DNA of 64,000 nucleotides from Bacteroidota bacterium (GCA_018267575.1 JAFDYF010000068.1:124001-188000), one strand, 5' to 3'; shown: positions 37,111 to 46,479, numbered from the stretch's first letter. Translations and numbers: made by a program. The notes: generated from the letters alone by a model not told the origin.

Positions 37111-38214
37111 TTATTCTTCGACCAAAGAAGTCGCCAAATTGAAATGATAATAAGCCGCACAAGCTCCTTCGCTGCTTACCATGGGCGCACCCAAAGGCTT
37201 AACTGGCGTACATTTCGTTCCAAAATTGGGGCATTGGTTCGGCTTGATTTTTCCTTTCATCACATCGCCCGACAAACAACTCAGGTCTTCTTTTGAACCT
37301 TTAACATCAATGTTGAATTTTTTATCCGCATCATAAGCACTAAAATCTCTTTTAACGGAGTATCCGCTGAATGGGATATTGCCAATGCCACGCCACTCGC
37401 GGTCGGAGACTTCAAACACTTTTTCAATCATCCCAATCGCATTGCTGTTCCCCTGCGCTTCCACCACCCTCGTATATTGGTTCTCTAATCTATGTTCTCC
37501 TTTTTCAAGCTGCCTAACGGTCATCAATATCCCTTCGAGCAAATCGACCGGCTCGAATCCGCTAACTACAATGGGTATCTGATATTTTTCAACCAATGGA
37601 TAATACTCGCTGATGCCCATGATAGCGCAAACATGACCTGCGGCCAAAAATGCATGCACTCGACAATCCTCATCGCCCATAATCGCTTCCATAGCGGGTG
37701 GCACCAACACATGCGAGGTAAGGATGGAATAATTTTTCAGTCCTTCACGATGTGCATGAATCACGGACAAGGCATTGGCGGGAGCGGTCGTTTCAAAACC
37801 TACTGCAAAAAAAACGACTTCCTTGTCAGGATTTTCTCTGGCAATTTTCACAGCCTCCAACGGCGAATACAAAATGCGCACATCAGCACCTTTTGATTTT
37901 GCTTCCAACAAACTCATACCCGTGCCCGGCACACGAATCATATCACCAAAAGAACACAACACCACATTGTGTTTCGTGGCCAGTTGAACCGCTTTGTCAA
38001 TCAAGTTTACGGGTGTTACACAAACCGGACAGCCAGGACCATGAATCATCTGGATATTTGATGGGAGCATATTGAGTATCCCGTTCTTCACCAGAGAATG
38101 CGTTTGTCCACCGCAAACCTCCATGATATTCCAGTTGCCCCTCACCGTTTGCTGTATCTCTTTCAATAAAGCGTCCACTATTTCGGGGGAGCGGTATTCG
38201 GAAATGTATTTCAT
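37111..38214 (-). CDS. hypD: hydrogenase maturation factor HypD
   Basis: 367 residues. HypD with HypC forms the scaffold on which Fe(CN)2CO is built. Conserved cysteines are visible: MEVCGGQTHSLVKNGI, HGPGCPVCVTP, and the C-terminal cluster CPNFGTKCTPVKPLG with the later EGACAAYYH that bind the [4Fe-4S] centre. GFETTAPANA is also typical. It starts 62 bp after hypC. Confidence 0.95.
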   Translation of the reverse strand: MKYISEYRSPEIVDALLKEIQQTVRGNWNIMEVCGGQTHSLVKNGILNMLPSNIQMIHGPGCPVCVTPVNLIDKAVQLATKHNVVLCSFGDMIRVPGTGMSLLEAKSKGADVRILYSPLEAVKIARENPDKEVVFFAVGFETTAPANALSVIHAHREGLKNYSILTSHVLVPPAMEAIMGDEDCRVHAFLAAGHVCAIMGISEYYPLVEKYQIPIVVSGFEPVDLLEGILMTVRQLEKGEHRLENQYTRVVEAQGNSNAIGMIEKVFEVSDREWRGIGNIPFSGYSVKRDFSAYDADKKFNIDVKGSKEDLSCLSGDVMKGKIKPNQCPNFGTKCTPVKPLGAPMVSSEGACAAYYHFNLATSLVEE

Positions 38215-38276
38215 TTGATGATTATTTTAAAATCCAATGAAAAATGATTTGAAATATTATTTCTTAATTCGCATGA

Positions 38277-38534
38277 TTAATTTTCTGTATCATACAATTC
38301 ATCCAGTTCCCCCGCTTCCTTTAAATAGCCAAAGACTTTGTTCGCTTCTTCCTCATTCACTTTACTGATGGCAACGCCCACATGGACGAGCACATAATCG
38401 CCCACATCCGCAGTCGGTACCATTTCCAATGAGGCTTCTTTAATGATTCCGCCAAAAGACACTTTGGCCATTTTAACTGCACCTCCATATAGAAGCTCAA
38501 TTGATTTTATTTTTCCGGGGATTGCTAAACACAT
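38277..38534 (-). CDS. hypC: hydrogenase maturation chaperone HypC
   Basis: 85 residues. It begins MCLAIPGKI, the HypC/HupF signature, with the essential Cys2 that becomes N-terminal after Met removal and binds the Fe(CN)2CO precursor. VGDYVLVHVGVAISKVNEEEA is the usual second half. It follows hypF by 16 bp in the hyp operon. Confidence 0.94.
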   Translation of the reverse strand: MCLAIPGKIKSIELLYGGAVKMAKVSFGGIIKEASLEMVPTADVGDYVLVHVGVAISKVNEEEANKVFGYLKEAGELDELYDTEN

Positions 38535-38550
38535 AAATTCAAATTGATTA

Positions 38551-40902
38551 TTAAGAATTAAAAACTGCTATCGGTTCATCAGAAAGAACCGTTTGTTTAA
38601 TAGTATGGGGATTTACTGAATGCATATCATTATCATAATAAACCAACTGTCCAAATGAAATATTTTCATCATTGGGCGAAAGATGTAGATGAAAATACAA
38701 TTGATATTTTCCGTTGTATTGCTGTTGAATCCAATCCACCAACAAGGCATTTTGAAAAACCCCACCACTGAAACAAATTTTTTCGACTTGTATATTTTGG
38801 GCGATCATTCCGACCAGGCAAACAAGTGAATAATGAAATTTGGCGGCGATATAATCCTTCGGCTTATTTTTTTGGATATCCGTCATGATCCCTTGCATCA
38901 GGGAAGCGGTGGGGATCCGGTAATAATGGGCACCTTCCTTAAAATAGGATTCGTCCATGACCATCCCATTTCTTTCAACATATTTTTCAGCAAGCGCTTG
39001 TAAATACATGGCAGCCTCTCCTTCATAAGTTTGTTTATCACAGATATCCAGCAATGAGGCGGTTGCATCAAACAACCTTCCTACAGAGGAAGAAGAAATT
39101 TTGCTTTGCTCCATCAATGTCTGATAGTTGTTCCATTCTGCCTCCGTAAATTTTTTCTTTAAACTTCCCGGCATTGGCCATGTATCTGAAGAAGCGCATA
39201 GGGCTGCTATCCGTGGTTCCAGTGCCAGCTTATCACCTGCAATTGTTGGGAAATAATCAAAATGATAACAACGAAGCATCTCATTATTTTCATACTTAAA
39301 AAACTCGCCGCCCCAGATCTGTCCATCTGTTCCCAAACCAGTTCCGTCCCAAACCACGCCCATTACAGGTTCACTTGTATTTATTAAATCATTTTCAGCC
39401 AATATCGCAGCAAAATGTGCTTCGTGATGTTGAACCAACTTTGTATCTGCCTGATATTCCGCTGCCAGTTCTATTGCATATTGATGGGAAAAATAACCTG
39501 GATGCATATCCGCTAATATCAAATCAGGCTTCACCTGGTACAGCTTCATCCAATGGCTGAGCGTGTCCTTGTACATCTGTAGGGATTCATAGGTTTCACC
39601 GCTACCCAAAAACTGGCTCACAAAAACATTTCCATTCACAGACAAAGCAAAACTGCTTTTCATAAAGGCACCCATCGAAATAATAGCGCTCTCTTTCTTT
39701 GGCTTATATTGTAAATAGCTCGGTGCATATCCCCTTGACCTTCTAAGCTTAATCTGTTGCCCCGAATATTTTGAAACCTGAACCACGCTGTCGTCCTGAG
39801 GAAGTACAATTTCCCGATTGTATACCAGCACAAAATCCGCCACCTCAAACAAATTATCCAAGGCATCAATATCTTTATATACAATGGGCGAACCGGAGAT
39901 ATTGGCACTGGTAGCAATCAGGGGTTTACCAAAATCAGTTGCAATCAAATCCAGCAAAGGGCTGTAGGGTAGCATAATACCCACACGGTTCAAACCCGGT
40001 GCAATACTATTTATTACCCTTGTGTTTGAGACAGCTGTTTTCGGGCTCAATAAAACAATCGGCGCTTCAGCACTGAGCAATAGCTTCTCTTCATTTTTAT
40101 TGACCAAAAAATCATTCTTCAACTTCTCGATGCCTGGGTACAAAACAGCAAAAGGCTTAGTCGGACGTTGCTTTCGGTTTCTTAATAGTTGAATAGCTTC
40201 TTTATTGCTTGCATCACATAAAAACAGATAACCGCCCACGCCTTTAACCGCAACAATTTTACCTTGATGGAGAAATGTTCGCAGGCTCAGTAATATTTCT
40301 TCCGTATTATCAGACAAACCAGTGGAATCCTTTTCATGAATACGCATCTCTATTCCACAATCTGAACAGGAATTGGTTTGGGAAAAAAATCTTCGATCAT
40401 TTATGCTACCGTATTCCTTCTGGCAAGAATTGCACATGACAAATTTTTCCATGCTGCTCAAATGCCTTTCATAAGGTAGTTCTTGAATAATCGAATACCG
40501 GGGCCCACATTGGGTGCAAGTAATAAATGGATAGCGGTAACGCCGATTGTTTTTGTCGTACAACTCTTGCCTACAACTATCGCAAATTGCTTTATCTGGG
40601 GAAATGAGTGTATTCTTTTTGTGAAGGTCTTCTTCCACAACAATTGAAAAATCATCGAAATCAACATCATCAACCATTTGTATAGCCAAATAGTTGATGA
40701 CCGATTGTTCTGGTGCTTCCTTTTTTATCCTATCCAAAAAAATGGTTGCAATATGCTCGTCTGCATTAAAGAAAACATGCAACCCATCACTCCCATTTTT
40801 TACATGCCCATGCAATTGCATTTCCTTTGCCAATTGATAGACCATTGGCCGAAAACCAACACCCTGAACAATCCCATTGATATGTATGTGATAGGTATTC
40901 AA
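38551..40902 (-). CDS. hypF: carbamoyltransferase HypF
   Basis: 783 residues, full length. HypF makes carbamoyl-adenylate from carbamoyl phosphate and transfers it to HypE. Domains in order: acylphosphatase (1-90; GIVQGVGFRPMVYQLA), two zinc fingers (about 105-190; CDSCRQEL, CTQCGPRY, CNSCQKEY, CSDCGIEM), a YrdC-like adenylation domain (about 200-390; RNRKQRPTKPFAVLYP) and a Kae1-like carbamoyltransferase domain (about 400-750; VQHHEAHFAA, VVWDGTGLGTDG, CFSGGVFQN). It is 15 bp after hypB. Confidence 0.95.
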   Translation of the reverse strand: MNTYHIHINGIVQGVGFRPMVYQLAKEMQLHGHVKNGSDGLHVFFNADEHIATIFLDRIKKEAPEQSVINYLAIQMVDDVDFDDFSIVVEEDLHKKNTLISPDKAICDSCRQELYDKNNRRYRYPFITCTQCGPRYSIIQELPYERHLSSMEKFVMCNSCQKEYGSINDRRFFSQTNSCSDCGIEMRIHEKDSTGLSDNTEEILLSLRTFLHQGKIVAVKGVGGYLFLCDASNKEAIQLLRNRKQRPTKPFAVLYPGIEKLKNDFLVNKNEEKLLLSAEAPIVLLSPKTAVSNTRVINSIAPGLNRVGIMLPYSPLLDLIATDFGKPLIATSANISGSPIVYKDIDALDNLFEVADFVLVYNREIVLPQDDSVVQVSKYSGQQIKLRRSRGYAPSYLQYKPKKESAIISMGAFMKSSFALSVNGNVFVSQFLGSGETYESLQMYKDTLSHWMKLYQVKPDLILADMHPGYFSHQYAIELAAEYQADTKLVQHHEAHFAAILAENDLINTSEPVMGVVWDGTGLGTDGQIWGGEFFKYENNEMLRCYHFDYFPTIAGDKLALEPRIAALCASSDTWPMPGSLKKKFTEAEWNNYQTLMEQSKISSSSVGRLFDATASLLDICDKQTYEGEAAMYLQALAEKYVERNGMVMDESYFKEGAHYYRIPTASLMQGIMTDIQKNKPKDYIAAKFHYSLVCLVGMIAQNIQVEKICFSGGVFQNALLVDWIQQQYNGKYQLYFHLHLSPNDENISFGQLVYYDNDMHSVNPHTIKQTVLSDEPIAVFNS

Positions 40903-40917
40903 AATATTTGATTGATT

Positions 40918-41625
40918 TTAGCCGATCACCAAATTGGCTTTCTTTTGTTTTACTTTTTTCACCAACCAATCGCTCCATTCTTGCAAGCCCTCTCCTTTCA
41001 AACTTGAAATAGTGATCACTTCCAAATCGGGATTGATATCTCTTGCATCTTTGCTAACCGCATCAACTGAAAATGGCAAATAGGGCAATAAATCCGATTT
41101 GGAAACCAGCATCAGTTCGCTGGTCAGGAACATGCGTGGGTATTTCTTGGGTTTGTCATCGCCTTCCGTGCAGGAAATAACCGTCACCCGAAAATCTTCT
41201 CCCAAATCAAAGGCCGCTGGACAAACAAGGTTACCCACATTTTCAATAAAGAGTACATCAACCCCATCAAGATTAATATGGTCCAATGCCTGCAATATCA
41301 TTTGCGCCTCGATATGGCACATGCCGCCGGTAACAATCTGCAATGCATTTATACCAACTTCCTTCATTCGGATAGCATCCCTTTCTGTTTCGGGATCTCC
41401 AACAAGAACAGCCATGCTCAGTTTACCTTTCAACAATTTTCCCGTTTCCTGCATGAGCGTGGTTTTGCCACTGCCCGGCGATGAGCAGATATTGATGACG
41501 AGCATATCGCTCAACTTTTCGCGGATCACTTTGGCCACAAAATCATTTGCCTTTAACAAATTGAGGGTGGTATTCTCACACTGTACGGAACCAACGGGTG
41601 CCCGGTTCGATTTTGGTGTTGACAT
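40918..41625 (-). CDS. hypB: nickel-insertion GTPase HypB
   Basis: 235 residues. SIMIBI-class GTPase with P-loop CSSPGSGKTTLM (48-59), VGDPETERDAIRM, the metal/switch motif GGMCHIEAQM, FIENVGNLVCPAAFDLG and the guanine motif VSKSDLLPYL. HypB delivers Ni together with HypA. The N-terminus (MSTPKSNRAPVGSVQCENTTL) has no His-rich stretch, so Ni storage is not built in; the His-rich loop of the linked permease may compensate. Confidence 0.95.
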   Translation of the reverse strand: MSTPKSNRAPVGSVQCENTTLNLLKANDFVAKVIREKLSDMLVINICSSPGSGKTTLMQETGKLLKGKLSMAVLVGDPETERDAIRMKEVGINALQIVTGGMCHIEAQMILQALDHINLDGVDVLFIENVGNLVCPAAFDLGEDFRVTVISCTEGDDKPKKYPRMFLTSELMLVSKSDLLPYLPFSVDAVSKDARDINPDLEVITISSLKGEGLQEWSDWLVKKVKQKKANLVIG

Positions 41626-41784
41626 ATTGAATTAAAATTTTAGTTCGGACAATAAAAATGAAATACTAAATAATATTGAGCCGTTTTAAAATTAGATGAC
41701 TGTATATAATCTAACATTGTTAATGAAAAAGCTAATCTAATCCTATAAAATCATTTCAGAGATAACCATAATCAGTATTAATAA

Positions 41785-42141
41785 TCAGGAATGGATTAAT
41801 TCATCCGCAAACTCCACTTTACTGATCAACAATTCTTCACCTTGGATGATATTTCTACTGGGCTTGCCACAAGTGCAAACAAAGCGATAGTCTTTCACTT
41901 CGGTATCTTTATCGCAATCATCGCAATGAATTAAGATCGGCAATACTTCCACATGCAAAGAGACCTGATTGTATTTTGGCTCATCCATCAGCACTGCTTC
42001 AAAAGCGGTTTGCATTAAAATGGGCTGTACATTACTCAAGAGGCCAGCTTTAATATAAATTCCACGGAGCTTGTCCACGTCATTCGGGAATTCCTCCTCC
42101 AGGGTCCTTAAAATATTCCTGACCAATGAAATTTCGTGCAT
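41785..42141 (-). CDS. hypA: nickel metallochaperone HypA
   Basis: 118 residues. The N-terminal MHE gives the Ni-binding His2. The zinc site is Cys73 and Cys76 in HCDDCDK with Cys89 and Cys91 in VCTCGKP; the second pair is C-x-C rather than the commoner C-x2-C. It is the first gene of the hyp operon and has a TetR-type palindrome 62 bp upstream of its start. A 159-bp spacer without a visible gene separates it from hypB. Confidence 0.94.
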   Translation of the reverse strand: MHEISLVRNILRTLEEEFPNDVDKLRGIYIKAGLLSNVQPILMQTAFEAVLMDEPKYNQVSLHVEVLPILIHCDDCDKDTEVKDYRFVCTCGKPSRNIIQGEELLISKVEFADELIHS

Positions 42142-42202
42142 GCAACGAATATTTAGGAAAAGATACGCCTAAGTAATGGTAAAATGTAAGTTGAATATTT
42201 GA

Positions 42203-42220
42203 TTAGAAATTATTTTCTAA
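42203..42220. promoter_or_regulatory. putative TetR operator upstream of hypA
   Basis: TTAGAAATTATTTTCTAA, a near-perfect 18-bp palindrome 62 bp upstream of the hypA start. It matches the two sites before hupS1 at 16 or more of 18 positions. On the minus strand, TATCTTTTCC between this site and the gene resembles the Bacteroidota -7 element TAnnTTTG with one mismatch. Confidence 0.65.
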
Positions 42221-42293
42221 AATGATTACTCAACAGGTCGAAAGGCAATGAAATCAATTGATTTTATGCAAAGACATGCAGATAATAGAGCGC

Positions 42294-42345
42294 TGAATAG
42301 AATTTCTAACGCACAAGTGTGCGACGCAACGATGCTAAATAGAGT
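42294..42345 (+). repeat. dispersed intergenic repeat, GTGCGACGC core (copy 2)
   Basis: Core ACAAGTGTGCGACGCAACG at 42313-42331, preceded by TGAATAGAATTTC and followed by TAAATAGAGTTACG. It is in the hypA-hupL2 spacer and is the most divergent of the four copies in its right half. Confidence 0.6.
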
Positions 42346-42378
42346 TACGTATGCTTGGAAAATAATAGTCTAAGTATA

Positions 42379-43968
42379 CTACAATTTGAACTTCACCAAT
42401 TCTTTGCCCGATTTTCCATCATGTGCATGGACCGTGCAAACCAAACAAGAATCAAAGGAACGAGCCACCATGCCAACTTCCACGGGATCGTTCACATCCT
42501 CAATCTCTAACCCGGTGAGGGCCGATTCCACAGCTCCGGGATTTCCCTTATCATCCTGCGGACCAATATTCCAGGTAGTGGGCGCTACGATTTGATAATT
42601 TTTTATCAAGCCATTTTCGATTTCCACCCAATGCGCCAATGCACCACGCACCGCTTCGGTTGCTCCAAATCCTTTGCCATCGCGTTCTTCAGGCTTGATA
42701 TAAAATTCATCGTTCAAATTAATTTCGCTCAGCCATTGGTTCAACAAAGTGTACAAACGCGTTGCTTCGTGCATGCGAGCCAGACAGCGCACAAAAACAC
42801 TGGGGCCCATTTTTTGCATAATGTCAGCAAACAAAGGGTCATGAAATTGATGCGGCAAGTTTGCAGGGTTTGCGTTCATCATCGCCCTCGCTAGGGGGCC
42901 GGCTTCCGCATTGTGGTCAACATAGCGGGGCGCTTTGGACCAGGTGTATTTCGAATTAAAATCTGTTCCGTTCAAATGCTGTGAGGGCAAGGGTTCCGGA
43001 AGCGGCTCGTCCCATGGGTGCATCGCAGGATGGTCCTCGTACCAACTATGTATCACATGTTCCTTGATTTTTAAATGGTCGAAGCTTTCGTAATTTTTTC
43101 CGTCATAAAAACCACCTGGACTGATCACGGCTTCATTACGACCTTCAATAGTCGGATGATTGTATTTGTCCTTGTGCATAAAGGTGCCGAAGGAAATATA
43201 TTTACCAATACCCTGTCCAAATTTATCCAAACCAAATTCTTTCGATACCCTGAGGAAAAGACCGAGGTCGCTGTTATAATGACTTTCGTTTTCATTCAGC
43301 CAAACCATCAGTTCATCCCAACTTTGTATCTGCATGTATCGTTCGATGGAACAGCCCAACCATAAGGGCTCCAGCCATTCGTTTTTGAAGCGGCTCAATA
43401 TCGCATGCGCCCTTGTAATATCTTTTAACGTTGGCGCACACATCACACCGCCGGGCACCATATAACTGCTATGTGGCCATTGCCCACCGAAAATGGCATA
43501 TACCTCTACTGGTTTGCTACTTGCTTCCACGCCTCTTTGAAATGAAGTGCCAACAAAAGCCGACCAACGCCTTACCACTTCGTCATACAAAGATTTGTTC
43601 GAAAATTTTTTGTTTGATAGATCGGTGGCGAAGGTTGCATAAAACCAACGGGGACTGCTCTGCAAACTTTCGCTCGCCTGTCCGATAGCACGCAATAGCA
43701 AAGCATTCGGTGGAAGGGTCGATTTCCAGATTGTGTCCAATGCAGCTGAAGCGCAGTATAAGTGCGAGCCACCACATATGCCACAAACACGTGGCGTTAC
43801 CAATAGCCCCGAATGTGGATCCTTGCCTTGCAATATTTTTTCAAAACCTCGGAACATCGATGCCTGCGTATGAGCTCGGGTCACAACGCCATTCTCCATA
43901 TATACATTCACGTCAAGGTCGCCTTCCACACGACCCACAGGCGAAATATTTAGCTCTCTGGTTAGCAT
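42379..43968 (-). CDS. hupL: [NiFe]-hydrogenase large subunit, group 2a-like (copy 2)
   Basis: 529 residues. The NiFe-site motifs are complete: L1 GRVEGDLDVNV (12-22), L2 RVCGICGGSH with Cys62 and Cys65, and L4 FDSCLVCTVH with Cys508, Cys511 and His514. After His514 come 15 residues (AHDGKSGKELVKFKL) that the maturation protease should remove. The motif wording and length match cyanobacterial HupL and mycobacterial Huc rather than group 1 periplasmic enzymes, so this is probably a cytosolic H2-uptake enzyme. It is 188 bp after hupS2, a wide gap containing a repeat. Highly similar throughout to the copy at 50.4-52.0 kb. Confidence 0.94.
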   Translation of the reverse strand: MLTRELNISPVGRVEGDLDVNVYMENGVVTRAHTQASMFRGFEKILQGKDPHSGLLVTPRVCGICGGSHLYCASAALDTIWKSTLPPNALLLRAIGQASESLQSSPRWFYATFATDLSNKKFSNKSLYDEVVRRWSAFVGTSFQRGVEASSKPVEVYAIFGGQWPHSSYMVPGGVMCAPTLKDITRAHAILSRFKNEWLEPLWLGCSIERYMQIQSWDELMVWLNENESHYNSDLGLFLRVSKEFGLDKFGQGIGKYISFGTFMHKDKYNHPTIEGRNEAVISPGGFYDGKNYESFDHLKIKEHVIHSWYEDHPAMHPWDEPLPEPLPSQHLNGTDFNSKYTWSKAPRYVDHNAEAGPLARAMMNANPANLPHQFHDPLFADIMQKMGPSVFVRCLARMHEATRLYTLLNQWLSEINLNDEFYIKPEERDGKGFGATEAVRGALAHWVEIENGLIKNYQIVAPTTWNIGPQDDKGNPGAVESALTGLEIEDVNDPVEVGMVARSFDSCLVCTVHAHDGKSGKELVKFKL

Positions 43969-44044
43969 ATTTTTTATGAATGATTGACTAGAATAAACTT
44001 TTCAAATTTTGAACTTTAGAAAACATTTAGAATATTTTGTTCCA

Positions 44045-44107
44045 AGCATTGTTGCTACTATTAAATATTGTTGCGTCGCGCTCTTGTACAGTTGATATTC
44101 TATTCAG
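44045..44107 (-). repeat. dispersed intergenic repeat, GTGCGACGC core (copy 3, inverted)
   Basis: The reverse complement of the other copies: GTTGCGTCGCGCTCTTGTA at 44070-44088, flanked by TTGCTACTATTAAAT on the left and GATATTCTATTCAG on the right. It fills the hupS2-hupL2 spacer, which is only 44 bp in the other hupSL pair, so it is probably an insertion. Confidence 0.7.
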
Positions 44108-44156
44108 CAAAACAAACCAAGAACCCGAAATCCCAATTACAAATCCCAATTCCTTA

Positions 44157-45086
44157 CTACGCATTCTCTACCTTCACTTCTGCTTTGAAATACTGTTTCA
44201 ATTTACTTTCCCCAGTTGCTGACTCCTTCGGCAAATAACCCAAATATTTCATCGATTTAAATATACTTCCCCGCATCAGATCATTATGTGGAAAGCCCGG
44301 CTCAGTGCAACCAAGACAAGGATGATTGCTCCGTGTTTTGGAGGATTGCCGGTTCCATAATATCCGGTTGCAACTGGCATGAGTAATAGATCCACGACAA
44401 CCCACTTCATAAAACAAACACCCGCCACGTTTGCCAAAACCACCACTGATTTTTTCGTTGAAGGCCCTCGTATTGGTACAACCTGTTTGTACAAAATCAC
44501 TAAAGAAAGTTGTGGGCCGATGAAAACTATCAATCATCACATCCTTGATCCTGCCTGTTGATATGGCCACCAATATCTGCGTAACCCAATCGGGATGCGC
44601 CGGACAGCCCGGTATATTGATGACAGGCATGCCTGATCTGGTAACAAAACCCTCGCCTAAAAATCCTCCCTTTTGTTTTTTATGAAACTGCAGGCCTGTA
44701 CTGTCCGTTGGATTTGGTGGCACAGCAGGGATACCACCCCAGGCCGCACAATCACCAATCGCAACAACATAGTTTGCCACCATTGAAAATTCCCTCACCC
44801 ACTCCTGCATCGGACGTTCACAAAAATAGTTCATGGTGCCACGTCCCTTGGGGCCTTGTATCACCGTGCCTTCAAAAACAAAAATATCGATGGGTATTTT
44901 TCCAGAAATGCAATCGTTCAAAATCTCGGTTACCTGCTGACCAATTTCCAATCCCATGGAAGGATGCCAGATGATGTTGATGCCAAAATCGGTCACCAAT
45001 TCCACGACAGTCGGCTCCTCCGCACTCAGGAAAGAGATGGTATTCCCACTGCAAGCCCCGCCTTGTAGCCATAGAACGTTTGCCAT
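44157..45086 (-). CDS. hupS: [NiFe]-hydrogenase small subunit, group 2a-like (copy 2)
   Basis: 309 residues, no Tat signal and no C-terminal membrane helix, so cytosolic. It begins MANVLWLQGGACSGNT with a single Cys12 where group 1 enzymes have a C-x2-C. Other cluster ligands: Cys113 (GDCAAWGG), Cys161 (PGCPAHPDW), Cys203 (TGCTN), Cys223 and Cys230 (GGCLFYEVGC), Cys239 (ASCNRILWN), Cys257 and Cys260 (CLGCTEP). Group 2a Huc is reported to have three [3Fe-4S] clusters, consistent with the missing proximal Cys. It is 10 residues shorter at the C-terminus than copy 1 and 57 bp after its tetR. Confidence 0.93.
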   Translation of the reverse strand: MANVLWLQGGACSGNTISFLSAEEPTVVELVTDFGINIIWHPSMGLEIGQQVTEILNDCISGKIPIDIFVFEGTVIQGPKGRGTMNYFCERPMQEWVREFSMVANYVVAIGDCAAWGGIPAVPPNPTDSTGLQFHKKQKGGFLGEGFVTRSGMPVINIPGCPAHPDWVTQILVAISTGRIKDVMIDSFHRPTTFFSDFVQTGCTNTRAFNEKISGGFGKRGGCLFYEVGCRGSITHASCNRILWNRQSSKTRSNHPCLGCTEPGFPHNDLMRGSIFKSMKYLGYLPKESATGESKLKQYFKAEVKVENA

Positions 45087-45143
45087 AGCAGATGCAATTC
45101 GTTATAAAAAAATCAATAGCATCAAGTAAAAAAAGAAAAATTG

Positions 45144-45770
45144 TTAAGAGCCCGAAAACTCAGGCTCAATTTTCAAAGCAAATTCAGTAGCTCCCTTAGC
45201 GCTAAAATATACAGCCACATATTCCCATAATCTTTTGCGAAATTGGTTTTCAGAAGTGGCCGTCATTTTGCCACTGATTTGCTTTTCAACGGGCATAAAA
45301 AACATCATGAGCCAAATATTGGAACTGAGATGTTTAATGTTCACTTCCTTTTGTAACAAACGTTCCTGCACAAATAATTCAAAACGTCTTTCCAATTGAA
45401 TTTTTACCTTATTGAAAAGTGGCTGCAACTGTCCATAGGAAGGGGGGAAATTTCTTTTGATTTCCAAAATATCAAAATTGAAAAAACGGTATTGCTCGCA
45501 TAAACGATAAAACTCCTTGAAAAAAAAGTCAAGGTCATTCAAAGGTTCCTGCTTGCCATACTGCTTCAAAAGCTCTTGTATATTGCTAATTACGGTCGCA
45601 ATAAGGGATTCGGTGATCGCTTCTTTATTATTGAAATGATAAGCAAGATTGCCCACACTGATCCCCGTTTCGTCGGCAATTTGTTGCAAGCGTACATTAT
45701 TGATCCCATTCTCATTGAACAAGAGCAAAGATGCATCCAGTATTTTTTGTTTCGTGTCTGGTATTCCCAT
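45144..45770 (-). CDS. TetR-family regulator of hydrogenase module B
   Basis: 208 residues. The N-terminal TetR helix-turn-helix (about 8-55) reads KQKILDASLLLFNENGINN with recognition helix GISVGNLAYHFNNKEAI. The C-terminal ligand domain (about 70-205) is unassigned. It is clearly a paralogue of the regulator at 53.5-54.2 kb (shared VRLQxIAD and SVGxLAYHF). It begins 7 bp after the 117-aa gene and is followed by hupS2, so it is in the operon it may control. Confidence 0.85.
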   Translation of the reverse strand: MGIPDTKQKILDASLLLFNENGINNVRLQQIADETGISVGNLAYHFNNKEAITESLIATVISNIQELLKQYGKQEPLNDLDFFFKEFYRLCEQYRFFNFDILEIKRNFPPSYGQLQPLFNKVKIQLERRFELFVQERLLQKEVNIKHLSSNIWLMMFFMPVEKQISGKMTATSENQFRKRLWEYVAVYFSAKGATEFALKIEPEFSGS

Positions 45771-45777
45771 TATCTAT

Positions 45778-46131
45778 TTAATTTGTACAGAGATTCAAAT
45801 CTTTTATTTCAACTGACAGCGAGCCCCGCTGATCTTTGGCTGCCATTCTTCGCATATAATTGGCAATGGTTTTTGCCTTGCCCTCGTGATAGCAACGAAT
45901 AATCTTGCGTACGATGAGTTGACAAGGCTTTTGATAATTTGCAAAGGTGAGAAAAACCTCCCAGCCACCTTTATGATAGTGAATGGTTTCAATGACCGCA
46001 GTATCGGCCAGCCACCAATCGTTTTTCAGGAAAACGAGATTGCTTTCAGCAGCAGGCTTTTCTGTACAGTGTTGGTTGTCCAGAAAACACAGTAAAGCCC
46101 GATAGGTCTCATCATCCATGCTCACCTGCAT
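45778..46131 (-). CDS. 117-aa conserved hydrogenase-linked protein (module B)
   Basis: 117 residues, soluble, no signal peptide. I do not recognise the family. It is homologous to the 119-residue protein at 53.2 kb: both share a central hydrophobic/aromatic stretch with WEVxLxFA, an IIRxIxxCxxExKAKT segment, RxxAAKDxRGxLxVxIxDL and a C-terminal C-x-N. Each copy lies directly next to a TetR gene and upstream of a hupSL pair. A TTAGAAAATATTTTCTAA-like site overlaps the region immediately upstream of its ATG. It may be a co-regulator or an accessory subunit; both are guesses from position. Confidence 0.75.
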   Translation of the reverse strand: MQVSMDDETYRALLCFLDNQHCTEKPAAESNLVFLKNDWWLADTAVIETIHYHKGGWEVFLTFANYQKPCQLIVRKIIRCYHEGKAKTIANYMRRMAAKDQRGSLSVEIKDLNLCTN

Positions 46132-46148
46132 TTGAAAATTTTTTCTAA
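46131..46148. promoter_or_regulatory. putative TetR operator at the start of module B
   Basis: TTTGAAAATTTTTTCTAA, differing at two positions from the perfect palindrome before hupS1. On the minus strand it abuts the ATG of the 117-aa gene and is preceded by CCTAACTT, as is the 53058 site, so the upstream regions look related by duplication. Binding here would block transcription or translation initiation. Confidence 0.5.
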
Positions 46149-46227
46149 AGTTAGGAAAAGAATTTTATTTATGGAAGAATGGCTATAGCCCGATCCCTAA
46201 GCTCGGACATGTGAAAGGTCCGCCAGC

Positions 46228-46418
46228 GCAAGCCAGAAGGGCTTCAATGTCCGTAGCCTCAGACGTTGTCTGTGGTATAAAGAAGGCAGCCACCCCAAAG
46301 CCCAAAGGGCTTCAATGTCCGTAGCCTCAGACATCGTCTGTGGTATAAAGAAGGCAGCCACCCCAAAGCCCGAAGGGCTTGAATATCCTTAGCCCTAAAC
46401 GGTGTCTGGGGTGGAAAT
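46228..46418. repeat. 68-bp tandem repeat with two hairpins (left of transposase)
   Basis: Units of 68 bp start at 46243 and 46311, with a degenerate partial unit from 46379 and a fragment of the preceding one. Each unit holds a CAGACGTTGTCTG-type hairpin and an AAGCCCAAAGGGCTT hairpin, with small changes between copies. It fills the gene-free 46149-46479 stretch. It is not a CRISPR array, since copies are directly adjacent without spacers. Confidence 0.75.
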
Positions 46419-46479
46419 AATCTCCGACCATACAAAAGCCAATTTTTATAAAAATTTTATATTGCAGAAAGCATTTGCC

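Noticed and set aside
44016..44041. A fifth TTAGAAA-type operator before hupL2
   Set aside because: TTAGAAAACATTTAGAATATTTTG has half-site resemblance only and no proper palindrome; too degenerate to call.
45087..45143. An operator directly before hupS2
   Set aside because: The 57-bp spacer has no TTAGAAA palindrome; hupS2 is more likely transcribed from the site upstream of the 117-aa gene.
46228..46418. Possible CRISPR array
   Set aside because: Units are 68 bp, directly adjacent, with internal hairpins and no unique spacers, and no cas genes are in the window.
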